Shown here one piece after another: positions 26,538 through 36,158 of a stretch of 56,385 nucleotides of DNA. How positions within the stretch are numbered: the stretch's first letter is position 1; every line of letters starts with the position of its first letter. Origin of the DNA: Cyclobacterium sp. GTDB taxonomy: Bacteria > Bacteroidota > Bacteroidia > Cytophagales > Cyclobacteriaceae. Location of the stretch: positions 1 through 56,385 of the forward strand of contig NZ_JABURL010000086.1 of assembly GCF_014762705.1 (NCBI RefSeq), written 5' to 3'. The notes beneath the pieces were generated by a model. That model saw only the letters and a program-made list of their open reading frames with translations. It searched no databases and had not been told where the DNA came from. Position numbers and translations under genes: made by a program.

Positions 26538-28727
26538 TCAGAATCTAAAAGTATAGGCCAATTTGATGGTAGACTGTATCTCCATGGGACGAAGTCTGTC
26601 CATAAACCGCTGCCAATTATGATTGTGTACGATAAATAAGGTGTTTCCCGGATTGATGATCCAGATAAAGCGGCTATTGGTCCCCAATCTCTTGGTCACA
26701 TTATCGTATTGAATGTTGAAATTGATGGATACCCAGGGTGAAAAGTCATAGCTGCTATTCAACCTTAACAAATGAGTTTTGAAATTTCCCTGCTCAAGAT
26801 CAACTTTACTGTAGATATAGCTAAGTGTCATGTTCAGCCCCACGATAGGTCTCATAAAAATATCTGCTTCCAGATTGGACTGCCTGCCTGTCCAGAAGCC
26901 TATATTGGTCCAGGTGGCAGATCCTCCGATCTTCCTAAAGGGAGCTGATATGGCCTCAATGGAATAACCCCTGTTTTGGTACCTGCCCTCGGGGATCAAA
27001 TAGGTGCCATCCCTGAGGATATCGAATGTATAATCCAGAAATTCATAATTGTGCAAAGCGGAAAAATTTAGAATGTCCCCGGATTCAAATCTTAATCCAA
27101 GGACACGGATTTCATGATTTACAGTGGCTGGTTCCCAATTCATCATCATCAGGTATTCAAAGTCATATTCCCAGCTGATTTCCCTCAAAATCTTGCTTTT
27201 TTCCATCAGGGGGTTATAGGTTATTGTGGGCTGCAGCCTTCTGAATCCAACACGGGGAACAAAACCTACTGCCGGGTTGTATTGAATACCAAATTCCCGA
27301 TACGATACATGAGCATCCCAGGGTTGATTGGGAAAGTTAAACCGAAACCCTCTGACAGACCTGTCCATCAAACTACTGCTATCATTGAAAAAAGAAGGTG
27401 TATGACCCACAAAGAAAGTTTCAAACTGGAAATTTTTGTTTCCTAAAAATTTTGAAGTACTCAGACTGATGTCGGCCCCGAAAGTTTCTCTTACAGGTAA
27501 ACTGTCTCCTGCGGTTTCCCTTCTGGTATAGATGGCACCAACCGTACTTTCGCTTGAAATATTCTGTAGCACCCTGGCAACAGTAAAGTTTTCGCCGGGG
27601 AGTTCTCGCGCCTCACCGGTTTTTACATGGATCATGCCGATATCTGTGTTGTTAATTCTACCGATAAGCCTGCCCCCATAATTGATGGGGATGGTCCTTC
27701 CATCCTGGAGTCCGATACGCCTGCTGAAGTAAGGATTGGGATTACTGGATGGGGCAAATTGAAAAACATTGGCTCCCTGAAGGAAAAAATCCCTTCTTTC
27801 GGGCAATAAAATAGGAAAACGGGTGAGGTTTACCTGCCTGTCATCGACTTCCGCTTCCGCAAAATCAGTATTTATGGTTATTCCTGCTTTTAAATTTGGG
27901 TTGATATTATAATTCAATTCTCCGCCGGCATTGAAAGTACTTTCCTGCCTCACAGGGGTTTCAGGGTCAATCCGGGTCTGGGACCTTGAGGCTATGGCGT
28001 AGGGAATGGCTTCCAGGCCCAAGCCCTGATTGATTTGGGACAAACCGGTTAGTTTGCCAGCATCCTGCGGCCTTTCTATTCCCTGGTTTCTCCTGTACCC
28101 TTCCCAAAGGGTGATTTCATTTTTTCTTCGAATCGTTCTTAAAAAATTAATTCCCCAGGTTTCATTATTTGGGTTGAAATTCAGTGTCATGAAAGGAATC
28201 CTAAACTCTGCAATCCATCCTTTTTCATCCCTACTGACCCAAACCCTCCATATGCCGTTCCAGTCCCTGTTGATTTGCGCCCCCTGTCCCGTTCGGAGAA
28301 TGCCATCTCCCATCATCCCCAGGGGGTTGGTCTCAAAATAAAATGCCGACCGCTGGTCATCATAGGTGTCCAGAATCAAGGCAAAAAAATCATCTGTAGC
28401 CAGATCCGCATCTCTTCTTCTTTGATAAGCTTTAATATTTCCAGGCTCGCTGTCATACATTCTCACACCCAGGTAAAGATTTCTTTCATCAAAAGCAACC
28501 TGAACAGCCGTTTGCTCTGTTGCCAATTGGCCTTCAAGTGGCTCCTGTTGCCGGAATGAAGTTGCGGTATTTACTTGTTTCCAAAAACTTTCATCCAACC
28601 TACCATCCATGACCGGAGAATCATTTACTTTTAATCGGTAAGCCTTAATTTCTCCCATTTCCTGCGCCCAAAGAATGGGTGAAAGCATAGTCAAAAGAAT
28701 AATAATTGGGATAAACCTTAAACGCAT
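26538..28727 (-). CDS. DUF5916 outer-membrane protein with CBM9-like N-terminus
   Basis: This protein of about 729 residues has a signal peptide (IPIIILLTMLSPILWAQ). The N-terminal 200 residues resemble family-9 carbohydrate-binding modules: SPVMDGRLDESFWKQ, VQVAFDERNLYLGVRMYD, DDFFALILDTYDDQRSAFYFETNPLG and WIAEFRIPFMTLNF. The rest matches the DUF5916 barrel, with TVNTDFAEAE-like INTDFAEAEVDDRQVNLTRF, FPILLPERRDFFLQGANVF and SRRIGLQDGRTI. It ends in Phe (IKLAYTFRF), typical of outer-membrane barrels. A second ATG 18 bases upstream (28745) gives a poorer signal peptide. A paralogue lies at 36159-38369. The molecular function of the family is not established; binding or passage of glycans or peptides is inferred. 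Confidence 0.87.
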   Translation of the reverse strand: MRLRFIPIIILLTMLSPILWAQEMGEIKAYRLKVNDSPVMDGRLDESFWKQVNTATSFRQQEPLEGQLATEQTAVQVAFDERNLYLGVRMYDSEPGNIKAYQRRRDADLATDDFFALILDTYDDQRSAFYFETNPLGMMGDGILRTGQGAQINRDWNGIWRVWVSRDEKGWIAEFRIPFMTLNFNPNNETWGINFLRTIRRKNEITLWEGYRRNQGIERPQDAGKLTGLSQINQGLGLEAIPYAIASRSQTRIDPETPVRQESTFNAGGELNYNINPNLKAGITINTDFAEAEVDDRQVNLTRFPILLPERRDFFLQGANVFQFAPSSNPNPYFSRRIGLQDGRTIPINYGGRLIGRINNTDIGMIHVKTGEARELPGENFTVARVLQNISSESTVGAIYTRRETAGDSLPVRETFGADISLSTSKFLGNKNFQFETFFVGHTPSFFNDSSSLMDRSVRGFRFNFPNQPWDAHVSYREFGIQYNPAVGFVPRVGFRRLQPTITYNPLMEKSKILREISWEYDFEYLMMMNWEPATVNHEIRVLGLRFESGDILNFSALHNYEFLDYTFDILRDGTYLIPEGRYQNRGYSIEAISAPFRKIGGSATWTNIGFWTGRQSNLEADIFMRPIVGLNMTLSYIYSKVDLEQGNFKTHLLRLNSSYDFSPWVSINFNIQYDNVTKRLGTNSRFIWIINPGNTLFIVHNHNWQRFMDRLRPMEIQSTIKLAYTFRF

Positions 28728-28872
28728 AATGTTTATTTGTACCACAAAATAAAATATTTATACCGGCTTACGGGCATGTTTTTTTATAGAAGGTCTTTTG
28801 GTCGGATAAGACCCCAGATGGATATGGCCTATTCCGGGAATTTTCCCCAATCAGAAGTGTAGTTTATTGGGA

Positions 28873-29487
28873 TCACTCATTTTCATCCAGAATCAATTGA
28901 CTTTCCACTTGAAGTAGCTGAAAAACCTGATCTTTAAAAATACTTAATTTTCTTTCGTATTCCTTTTCATCTTCAATAAGGGAGAGGTAATAATAAGCCC
29001 CTTCAATGACTACAAAAATTTTTTCCGCCAATAATGCCGTGTCCCCTCTGGCAAAAACAGGGTCTTTGTCCAATAAAGTTTTTAACGTATTTCGTAGTTT
29101 AATATGGAGCTTTTTATATTCTTTTTTGATGGTTTCATCCCGAAATGTCATCGCAAAACAACTAAAAAACACACCATCATCAAATAGCAGGTTCCATTCT
29201 CTTGAAAAAAGCCGGTTGACCAACAGTTCGGGGTAAACTTTATGGTCTTTTTCCAACTTGTTAATGATTGGCTTATAAATCAGTTGATACTGGTGGAGTA
29301 TATGGGCAATCAATCCCAGTACCAAAAGCCTCTTGTTTGGGAAATAGTGCATGATCAGACTTGGTGGCATGCCCAGGTGTTTGCCAATTTTGGCAATCGA
29401 TACGTTTTCAATTCCCTCCAGACGGGATAAATCATAAAAGCCTGTAATGATTTCCTTTTTTTTCTCCGCTTTTACCTTCTTTTTCAT
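28873..29487 (-). CDS. TetR/AcrR family transcriptional regulator
   Basis: This regulator of about 204 residues has an N-terminal helix-turn-helix domain: IITGFYDLSRLEGIENVSIAKIG then KHLGMPPSLIMHYFPNKRLLVLGL, the typical TetR recognition helix followed by YF-x-NK. The C-terminal part is a helical ligand domain with no clear hint of the ligand. An in-frame ATG 33 bases upstream is possible but adds a hydrophobic tail not usual for the family. It is divergent from the SusC gene, and a TetR-style inverted repeat lies between them (29568-29585). The likely target is its own promoter, the SusCD operon, or both. Confidence 0.87.
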   Translation of the reverse strand: MKKKVKAEKKKEIITGFYDLSRLEGIENVSIAKIGKHLGMPPSLIMHYFPNKRLLVLGLIAHILHQYQLIYKPIINKLEKDHKVYPELLVNRLFSREWNLLFDDGVFFSCFAMTFRDETIKKEYKKLHIKLRNTLKTLLDKDPVFARGDTALLAEKIFVVIEGAYYYLSLIEDEKEYERKLSIFKDQVFQLLQVESQLILDENE

Positions 29488-29567
29488 ACCTTCGTAAAAT
29501 AAAAAGGCTAATTTAGTCAAAAAAGTATTCTTTATAGCGATTTTTTATTTAATTTAAAATATTTAAT

Positions 29568-29585
29568 ATTGAATGAATATTCAAT
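29568..29585. promoter_or_regulatory. candidate TetR operator between regulator and susC
   Basis: The 18-base inverted repeat ATTGAAT-GAAT-ATTCAAT has perfect 7-bp arms. It lies 80 bases upstream of the tetR start and 98 bases upstream of the susC start. Size and symmetry fit a TetR dimer site; binding is inferred. Confidence 0.45.
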
Positions 29586-29683
29586 AAATGAAAAGTAACA
29601 GGGGTTTAATATTGAGGTAACAGTAGTCGCCTAAATTGCGATCCGAATCAGCATATATTTTATCACCAATACCTAAATAATAC

Positions 29684-32600
29684 ATGGAAAAAGTTTTACA
29701 TCAATTCAAAAACATCAACAAGAAAGCAGCTTTTTTAAGCTTGCTCCTGAGTTTGATGGTGACGTGGACAGCCCTGGCCCAGATTACGGTTAGTGGTGTT
29801 GTCAAAGATGGGGTAGAAGATCTGCCATTACCAGGTGTCTCTGTATATCAAAAAGGCGGGAATAATGTAAGCATTACAGATATTGACGGGGCCTACAGCA
29901 TTGAAGTGGCCTCTGCTCAGTCAGAGCTTGTTTTCTCCTTTATCGGTTTCGAAACGCAGAATATCATCGTCGGAGATCGAAGTACCATAGACGTGACTTT
30001 ATCTGCAGAAGAAACCCTTTTGGAGCAGGTGGTGGTCGTGGGCTATGGTACCCAAAAGAAGATCAACCTGACAGGGGCCGTTGATCAGGTTTCCGGAGAA
30101 GATATCATCAACCGACCTGTAGCCAATGTCATGCAAGGTTTGCAGGGAGCCAGCCCAGGTCTGAATATCACCTATTCCGGTGGCCGCCCCGGCACGGTAC
30201 CGGATATCAATATCAGGGGCTTTACTTCCATTAATGGAGGAGGACCTTTGATCGTCATTGATGGTATAGCAGTAGCCTATGAGGATTTGTTACGATTAAA
30301 TCCTGCAGATATTGAGTCGTTTTCAGTGTTGAGAGATGCCGCCTCTGCTGCCATTTATGGAGCAAGAGCTGCTTTTGGGGTGGTGCTGATCACTACCAAA
30401 CAAGGTGGGGAAAAGCAAACCATCTCTTACAATAGTAATTTTTCCTGGGGAAAACCCACAGTCCTTCCTCAGCCGGTAACAGATCCCTATATTTATTCCA
30501 GGGTGATGGACCAGGCGACCAGCAACACACCATGGAATTACATCAATTTCAATGATTTTCACTACCAATGGGCCAGAGAGCGATCTGCAGACCCTTCTGT
30601 GGAGGATGTTCGGGTAGATCCCAATAATCCCAATCAGTGGGCCTATATGGGCAATAATGACTGGTACGGTTATTTTTTTAACAATGCCAGCTTCTCCACC
30701 AATCAGAGTCTGGCCATCAGCGGGAGTTCGAACAATGAAAACCTTCCCATGACTTATTATGTGTCCGGAGATTACACCCGGGAAAACGGCATGAATAAAT
30801 TGCAGCCCGATAACTGGGACCGTTATTCCCTGCGTGCTCGCATTACCGCGACTCCTAAAAAATGGCTGAAACTGGACAACAACCTTAACATTTACCAGAC
30901 CAAAAGGGCGGAATCTACCAATAACATCACAGATATTTATTACCTAACTCCAATAGAAGTTGCTGAAAACCCCGATGGAACCTGGGCCAATACCGATGCA
31001 GGCAGACTTGCCGCCAGACTAGTAGACGGAGGAAGAAACCGGGAGGACATGTTCGGTTTCCACAATATCCTCCGGGCCACAGGTACCTTCCTGGATGGTG
31101 ATCTTACCGTGACAGGTAATGGTAGTTTTAAAAGAGAGCAGTGGATTTACGGTTGGGATAGAAGGAAGTTTGACATTGGTTTCGGTCCGGATGACATCAG
31201 AACCGAAGGGGGAGATGGCCTGGTGGCAGAAAGAAATGGGAACCTCCAAAACACGATTTTTGATCTTTATGGAAATTATACCAAATCATTTGGAGATCAC
31301 TCCATAAACATTCTTGCCGGGTACAATCAGGAAAGTTATTCCTATTCTTCCGTGGAATCAGAAAGAAGAGTATTGATATCCTCTTCTTTGCCTTACCTTG
31401 GTTTGACTACCGGAGATTCTTTTATTCGACCGGGATACAGCTCCTATGCGACGCAAAGTGTGTTTGGCAGGGCCAACTACACCTATGACAATAAATATAT
31501 TTTAGAATTCAATGGACGGTATGACGGTTCTTCCCGCTTTCCTTCCTCTAACCGATGGGGCTTTTTCCCGTCTATTTCCGGTGCCTGGATTATCAGCGAC
31601 GAAGGTTTCTTTCAAGACATGGCCATGGGAGCAGCTCCTACCCTCAAATTCAGGGGTTCTTATGGAAGCCTGGGCAACCAAAACGTGTCTAACTTTGGCT
31701 ATTTACAGGCATTACCTACAGGGCTTTCCAACTACCTGATTGGAGGCGACCGGCAAGTGGTAGTGAACAGTGCTCCGGCACTGGCTGTGGATCCCAATTT
31801 CTACACCTGGGAAAGGGTGATTACCACCAATTTCGGGGTTGATTTTGGACTCTGGGAGGATAAATTCTTTGCTACTTTTGATTACTTTATCCGGGATACC
31901 AAAGACATGCTCACCAACCCTGTAGAATTACCGGGCGTATTGGGCACCTCACCTCCTCAGCAAAATGCGGCTGATTTGCAAACCAAAGGCTGGGAACTGA
32001 CATTAAATTACAGAAACCAGTTTGGCAGTTATGAAAATCCCGTACAGTTTTCTTCTAAGTTTTTCATTTCTGATTCCAGATCATGGATCACCAGCTACGA
32101 AAACGAACAAGGATTGCTGTCCAATTACCGGGTAGGTCAGGAAGTTGGAGAAATCTGGGGATTGGTCAATGATGGAATGTTCAGCTCGGAAGATGAGATC
32201 AGCCAATTGGACCAAACGGCAATCGTACCCTGGGGGGCCCTGGACATTGTGCCCGGCTGGCCAAAATATGTAGACCTGAACAATGATGGAAAAATAGAAC
32301 AGGGCCTTACGGAAACCGATGCTAAAGACCTTAGCATTATTGGCAATAGCAGGCCTCGATACCAGCTGGGAGCAAACCTGAATGTGTCATGGAATGGTTT
32401 TGATGTTTCTATGTTTTTGCAGGGAGTAGGTCGTCAGGATTATTATCCCCAACACTACATTTTCTGGGGTCCATATCAACAGCCCTATGCCAATATTTAT
32501 CCTTGGAACCTGGATTTTTACAGGGGACAGGCCGACGGGGAAGCCCTCCGTGCCCAGCACAGTCAATCCTATCTGGATGCTGGTTTGGCAGATCAGAACC

Positions 32601-32917
32601 TGGATTCCAGGTATCCGGTACTGCAGTCCTGGTTGGCGGACAACAATTATGGATCCGGGCTGGATATTCCTCAAACAGGCTACCTTCTCAATGCCGCTTA
32701 TCTGAGGGTAAAAAATTTAACTCTTGGATACTCCCTTCCACAGGAAATAGCAGCCAGAATCAACGCCAGCAGGATACGATTCTTCGTGACCGGAGAAAAC
32801 CTGTATGAATTTTCGGCCATCAAATCCTTTGTGGATCCGGAAGCCGTAAATAACGGTTATGGTTGGTCATATCCTTTCCAGAGAAGGTATTCATTTGGTG
32901 TTAACATTGACTTGTAA
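29684..32917 (+). CDS. SusC/RagA family TonB-dependent outer-membrane transporter
   Basis: This 1077-residue transporter imports ligands captured by its SusD partner, using TonB energy. After the signal peptide (about residues 1-33) comes a carboxypeptidase-regulatory-like domain (ITVSGVVKDG, LPLPGVSVYQKG, DIDGAYSIEV), then a TonB-box-like region (QVVVVGYGTQKK) and the plug domain (INLTGAVDQVSGEDIINRPV, NIRGFTSINGGGPLIVIDG, LRDAASAAIYGARAAFGVVLITTK). A 22-strand barrel to the end follows. The C-terminus PFQRRYSFGVNIDL is a normal barrel signal. susD begins 13 bases after the stop. Substrate cannot be read directly; the adjacent phosphatase-superfamily gene is the best hint. Confidence 0.96.
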   Translation: MEKVLHQFKNINKKAAFLSLLLSLMVTWTALAQITVSGVVKDGVEDLPLPGVSVYQKGGNNVSITDIDGAYSIEVASAQSELVFSFIGFETQNIIVGDRSTIDVTLSAEETLLEQVVVVGYGTQKKINLTGAVDQVSGEDIINRPVANVMQGLQGASPGLNITYSGGRPGTVPDINIRGFTSINGGGPLIVIDGIAVAYEDLLRLNPADIESFSVLRDAASAAIYGARAAFGVVLITTKQGGEKQTISYNSNFSWGKPTVLPQPVTDPYIYSRVMDQATSNTPWNYINFNDFHYQWARERSADPSVEDVRVDPNNPNQWAYMGNNDWYGYFFNNASFSTNQSLAISGSSNNENLPMTYYVSGDYTRENGMNKLQPDNWDRYSLRARITATPKKWLKLDNNLNIYQTKRAESTNNITDIYYLTPIEVAENPDGTWANTDAGRLAARLVDGGRNREDMFGFHNILRATGTFLDGDLTVTGNGSFKREQWIYGWDRRKFDIGFGPDDIRTEGGDGLVAERNGNLQNTIFDLYGNYTKSFGDHSINILAGYNQESYSYSSVESERRVLISSSLPYLGLTTGDSFIRPGYSSYATQSVFGRANYTYDNKYILEFNGRYDGSSRFPSSNRWGFFPSISGAWIISDEGFFQDMAMGAAPTLKFRGSYGSLGNQNVSNFGYLQALPTGLSNYLIGGDRQVVVNSAPALAVDPNFYTWERVITTNFGVDFGLWEDKFFATFDYFIRDTKDMLTNPVELPGVLGTSPPQQNAADLQTKGWELTLNYRNQFGSYENPVQFSSKFFISDSRSWITSYENEQGLLSNYRVGQEVGEIWGLVNDGMFSSEDEISQLDQTAIVPWGALDIVPGWPKYVDLNNDGKIEQGLTETDAKDLSIIGNSRPRYQLGANLNVSWNGFDVSMFLQGVGRQDYYPQHYIFWGPYQQPYANIYPWNLDFYRGQADGEALRAQHSQSYLDAGLADQNLDSRYPVLQSWLADNNYGSGLDIPQTGYLLNAAYLRVKNLTLGYSLPQEIAARINASRIRFFVTGENLYEFSAIKSFVDPEAVNNGYGWSYPFQRRYSFGVNIDL

Positions 32918-32930
32918 AAGAAGAAATAAA

Positions 32931-34730
32931 ATGAAAAAATATAGCATTTACCTATTGGCCTTTAGCATGCTCTTCATGGCATCCTGCGATGAAGACTTCA
33001 TGGAAAGGTATCCACAGACATCGATTTCCCCGGAGGAGTTTTTCAAAACCGAGGAAGACCTGAGGCTTTATGTGAACGGTTTGCTTTCCTTGCCCGGTAT
33101 GTTTGAATACCAGCAAGATCAAAGCAGTGATAACATGGCCACCACAGGGGCCATCGAAATCAAAAGTATGATGACAGGAACACCCAATTCCCAAAACATC
33201 ACCGGAGGCTGGAATTGGGCCAGATTGAGAAATATCAATTACTTCCTTGAAAATAGCCCCAATGCAGCTGCCAGCCCTGAGGCCATTCAGCATTATGAAG
33301 GATTGGCCAGGTTCTATCGGGCAGTGTTTTATTTTGAAATGGTCAAGCGATACTCCGATGTACCCTGGTACGGTCAACTGTTAAATCCATCCGATGAAGA
33401 GTTGTTGTATAAGGGTAGGGATTCCAGAGAAACCGTTATGAATGGGGTAATGGAAGATCTGGCCTTTGCTGCCCAACATGTGCGGGAAGACGTACCCTCA
33501 GGTACCCCTGGTAACTGGGCTGTAAAAACCCTTTATGCCCGGGTGGCATTGTACGAAGGTACTTTCAGGAAATATCATGACGAATTGGGCCTTCAGGGAT
33601 CGGCCAATGATTTTCTTACACTGGCAAGAGACCTGTCCAAGGAAATCATGGACTCCGGTAACTTTTCCTTGCACCAAACCGGAAATCCGGGAAGTGATTA
33701 CAAGGCCTTGTTTAACAGCCAGGATCTATCAGGTAATTCGGAAGTAATACTTTTCAACCCCTATGACCTGAATAAGGACAGGAACAGTGATATCAATTAT
33801 ACTGTTTTTGGAACTTATGAGCAATCTCCGTCCAGGGATTTGGTACAAACCTACCTGATGCAGGATGGGTCCAGGTTTACCGACCAACCTGGTTTTGAAA
33901 CCCTGGGCTATGTGGAAGAATTTGAAAACAGGGATCCCCGTATGGCCCAAACGCTGGTATATCCGGGTTGGGTAAGGGCCCCGGAGCCTGATGCATTTAT
34001 TCCTATTCTAAGCAGAAACTTTACAGGTTATTTCCAACAAAAGGGATACAACAATACCACGGATAATGTGGCATTGGGCAGCTTGGATTTTCCGGTATAC
34101 CGGTATGCAGAAGTTTTGCTGACCTATGCAGAAGCGTTGGCAGAATTGGGCAGCCTGACTCAGGCAGATGCAGATATTTCAGTCAACCTCTTGCGGCAAA
34201 GAGCCGGTATGCCCGACTTGCAGGTCTCATTGGTCAACGCCCAGCCAGATGCCTTTCTTGCGGCCAAACATCCCAATGTAAGTGGGCCCATGACTGGAGC
34301 CATTTTGGAGATTCGCAGAGAAAGAAGAGTAGAGTTTGCCCTGGAGGGATATCGTTACGATGACCTGATGCGCTGGTCTTCCGGAAAATTATTGGAAAAC
34401 ATCCCCGAAGGCATGTATTTTCCGGGTCTTGGTAAGTACGATTTGACAGGGGATGGTGTTGAAGACATTATCCTGATTGACAAGGGTGCGGACGTTCCGG
34501 GTGACCCACAGAAGGAGACCAACTCCCTGGGAAAAATGCTGATCTATTACAAAGCTGGTACTGTGGATGACAATGTGACGGTTTACATGGAAAACGGATC
34601 ACAGGGAGGTACACTGGTCACTGAAACGGCGGAGCGAACATTCGAAGATCCCAAGTACTATTACAGACCCATTCCCTTTCAACAGACAACTCTGAACCCG
34701 AATTTAGAACAAATCTTCGGCTGGGAATAA
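32931..34730 (+). CDS. SusD/RagB family nutrient-binding lipoprotein
   Basis: This surface lipoprotein is expected to cap the SusC channel and bind its ligand. The chosen ATG gives a clean lipoprotein signal with lipobox MASC at about residue 19; the frame is open upstream to 32859, inside susC, and that part is not a signal. SusD landmarks are ERYPQTSISPEEFFKTEEDL, the TPR-like GLARFYRAVFYFEMVKRYSDVPWY, AVKTLYARVALYEG, YRYAEVLLTYAEALAELG and the C-terminal IRRERRVEFALEGYRYDDLMRW. It is 599 residues, a normal length. It follows susC by 13 bases and is closed by a strong terminator. Confidence 0.95.
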   Translation: MKKYSIYLLAFSMLFMASCDEDFMERYPQTSISPEEFFKTEEDLRLYVNGLLSLPGMFEYQQDQSSDNMATTGAIEIKSMMTGTPNSQNITGGWNWARLRNINYFLENSPNAAASPEAIQHYEGLARFYRAVFYFEMVKRYSDVPWYGQLLNPSDEELLYKGRDSRETVMNGVMEDLAFAAQHVREDVPSGTPGNWAVKTLYARVALYEGTFRKYHDELGLQGSANDFLTLARDLSKEIMDSGNFSLHQTGNPGSDYKALFNSQDLSGNSEVILFNPYDLNKDRNSDINYTVFGTYEQSPSRDLVQTYLMQDGSRFTDQPGFETLGYVEEFENRDPRMAQTLVYPGWVRAPEPDAFIPILSRNFTGYFQQKGYNNTTDNVALGSLDFPVYRYAEVLLTYAEALAELGSLTQADADISVNLLRQRAGMPDLQVSLVNAQPDAFLAAKHPNVSGPMTGAILEIRRERRVEFALEGYRYDDLMRWSSGKLLENIPEGMYFPGLGKYDLTGDGVEDIILIDKGADVPGDPQKETNSLGKMLIYYKAGTVDDNVTVYMENGSQGGTLVTETAERTFEDPKYYYRPIPFQQTTLNPNLEQIFGWE

Positions 34731-34749
34731 TTAATTGAAAGTTTCTTAC

Positions 34750-34787
34750 AAGTAAGCTGCCGGCGATTGCGGGCAGCTTACTTTTTT
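34750..34787 (+). terminator. Rho-independent terminator after susD
   Basis: A perfect 12-bp stem (AAGTAAGCTGCC / GGCAGCTTACTT) with a 10-base loop ends in six T. It lies 19 bases after the susD stop and would leave at most read-through into the next gene. Confidence 0.88.
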
Positions 34788-34820
34788 CTATACCTACAAA
34801 ATTATTACAAAAAACATCCT

Positions 34821-36053
34821 ATGAAGCTTAGCATTTATACCCTTCCATTCCTTTTTGCAGGTATTTTTTTAATTTCTTTTCAGACGAAGGCTCAGGAAAA
34901 GAAAGCCTTGTTTATTATTCTGGACGGAATCCAACGAGAATTGCTGATCAAAAACCCCACACCCAATATGGACGAAATCATCTCCGAAGGAGGATATTTT
35001 CCGGCCCATGTAGGAGGTGCAAAAGGAGGATATTCAGAAACCCCCACCATTTCGGCTGTTGGTTACAATAGCCTGCTTACAGGTGTTTGGGTAAACAAGC
35101 ACAATGTAAAGGGAAACAGCATTCGCCGCCCCAATTACAATTACTGGACTATTTTCCGGCATTTCAAAGAAAATTACCCCAATAAAACCACTGCAGTATA
35201 TTCTACCTGGCTGGACAACCGGACCAAGTTGGTGGGTGAGAATCTGGAAGCAACCGGACGCTTGCATTTGGATTACCATTTTGACGGCTTGGAGGTAGAT
35301 ACCCTGGGTTATCCCCATGACGATAAAAGCGAATACATCAAAAAAATAGATCAGGAAGTGGCCGCTTATGCGGCGAAGGATATTTCCCGAAAGGCACCTG
35401 ACCTTACCTGGGTATACTTGCAATACACAGATGATATGGGCCACAGGTTCGGTGCCAGCCCGGAAATGGACCTGGCCATTCAGGAAGCAGACAGACAAGT
35501 GGGACTGATTTGGTCAGCGATTAAGGAAAGGGAGAAAGAATTTGATGAAGATTGGATGATTGCTATCACCACCGATCACGGCAGGGGAGAGGGAGGTTTT
35601 CATCATGGAGGCCAATCCGATGAAGAAAGGGCAACCTGGATTATTTCCAACAAAATATTTAATGAAATTTCCGGTAACACACCCGGAATCGTAGATTTAT
35701 TTCCCACCATAGCCCGCTATATGGGGGTGGTAATTCCAAAAAATCAGGCCATGGAAATTGACGGAGTCTCCCTATTGGGAGAAGCTTTTGCTTCTCACTT
35801 GAAAGGCAGCCTTAATGGGGAGCATTTGACACTGAACTGGCAGGATTATGGCTCCGGTGGAAAGGTGAAAATATGGGCTACTCCAACCAATCAATTTCGA
35901 TATGGCAATTCAGACCTTTATCGATTATTGGGAGAGGTAGATTTGGGAAAGGAAACTGTTGAATTGGATTTGAAAATGAAATATGATAACCTTAAAGTAG
36001 CAATGGAGCTTCCCGAAGGCTTTATTAATGTTTGGTTGAAAAACCAGGAATAA
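34821..36053 (+). CDS. alkaline phosphatase superfamily hydrolase, exported
   Basis: This 410-residue protein belongs to the metal-dependent alkaline phosphatase/nucleotide pyrophosphatase superfamily. It has a signal peptide (LPFLFAGIFLISFQTKAQ). Metal and catalytic positions are visible: Asp35 in LFIILDG, a probable Ser78 nucleophile in PTISAVGYNSLLTG (many phosphodiesterases use Thr here), DDMGHRFG, and TTDHGRGEGGFHHGG. The frame is open to 34767, but that start lies inside the susD terminator, so the ATG at 34821 is used. It should cleave a phosphate or sulfate ester in the periplasm, probably of the compound taken up by SusCD. The exact substrate is unknown. Confidence 0.85.
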   Translation: MKLSIYTLPFLFAGIFLISFQTKAQEKKALFIILDGIQRELLIKNPTPNMDEIISEGGYFPAHVGGAKGGYSETPTISAVGYNSLLTGVWVNKHNVKGNSIRRPNYNYWTIFRHFKENYPNKTTAVYSTWLDNRTKLVGENLEATGRLHLDYHFDGLEVDTLGYPHDDKSEYIKKIDQEVAAYAAKDISRKAPDLTWVYLQYTDDMGHRFGASPEMDLAIQEADRQVGLIWSAIKEREKEFDEDWMIAITTDHGRGEGGFHHGGQSDEERATWIISNKIFNEISGNTPGIVDLFPTIARYMGVVIPKNQAMEIDGVSLLGEAFASHLKGSLNGEHLTLNWQDYGSGGKVKIWATPTNQFRYGNSDLYRLLGEVDLGKETVELDLKMKYDNLKVAMELPEGFINVWLKNQE

Positions 36054-36113
36054 CAACGGCTTTCTTCAAATGTTTACCCTTTCAAGGTACCATTTATGTA
36101 AATAAAGTAATAT

Positions 36114-36155
36114 GTTTGGTGTTTAAGGGCTTAAATTGGTCTTTAAACACCAAAC
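36114..36155 (+). promoter_or_regulatory. 13-bp inverted repeat over the promoter box/leader of a DUF5916 gene
   Basis: Perfect arms GTTTGGTGTTTAA (36114-36126) and TTAAACACCAAAC (36143-36155) are separated by 16 bases and end 3 bases before the ATG at 36159. The left arm overlaps TATGTTTG (36111-36118), an exact TAnnTTTG box. It could be an operator; if transcription starts further upstream, it would instead be an mRNA hairpin that hides the translation start. It has no T run, so a terminator is less likely. Confidence 0.5.
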
Positions 36156-36158
36156 CTC

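Noticed and set aside
32859-32930. Upstream start for the SusD gene
   Set aside because: It lies within susC and would bury the lipoprotein signal inside the protein.
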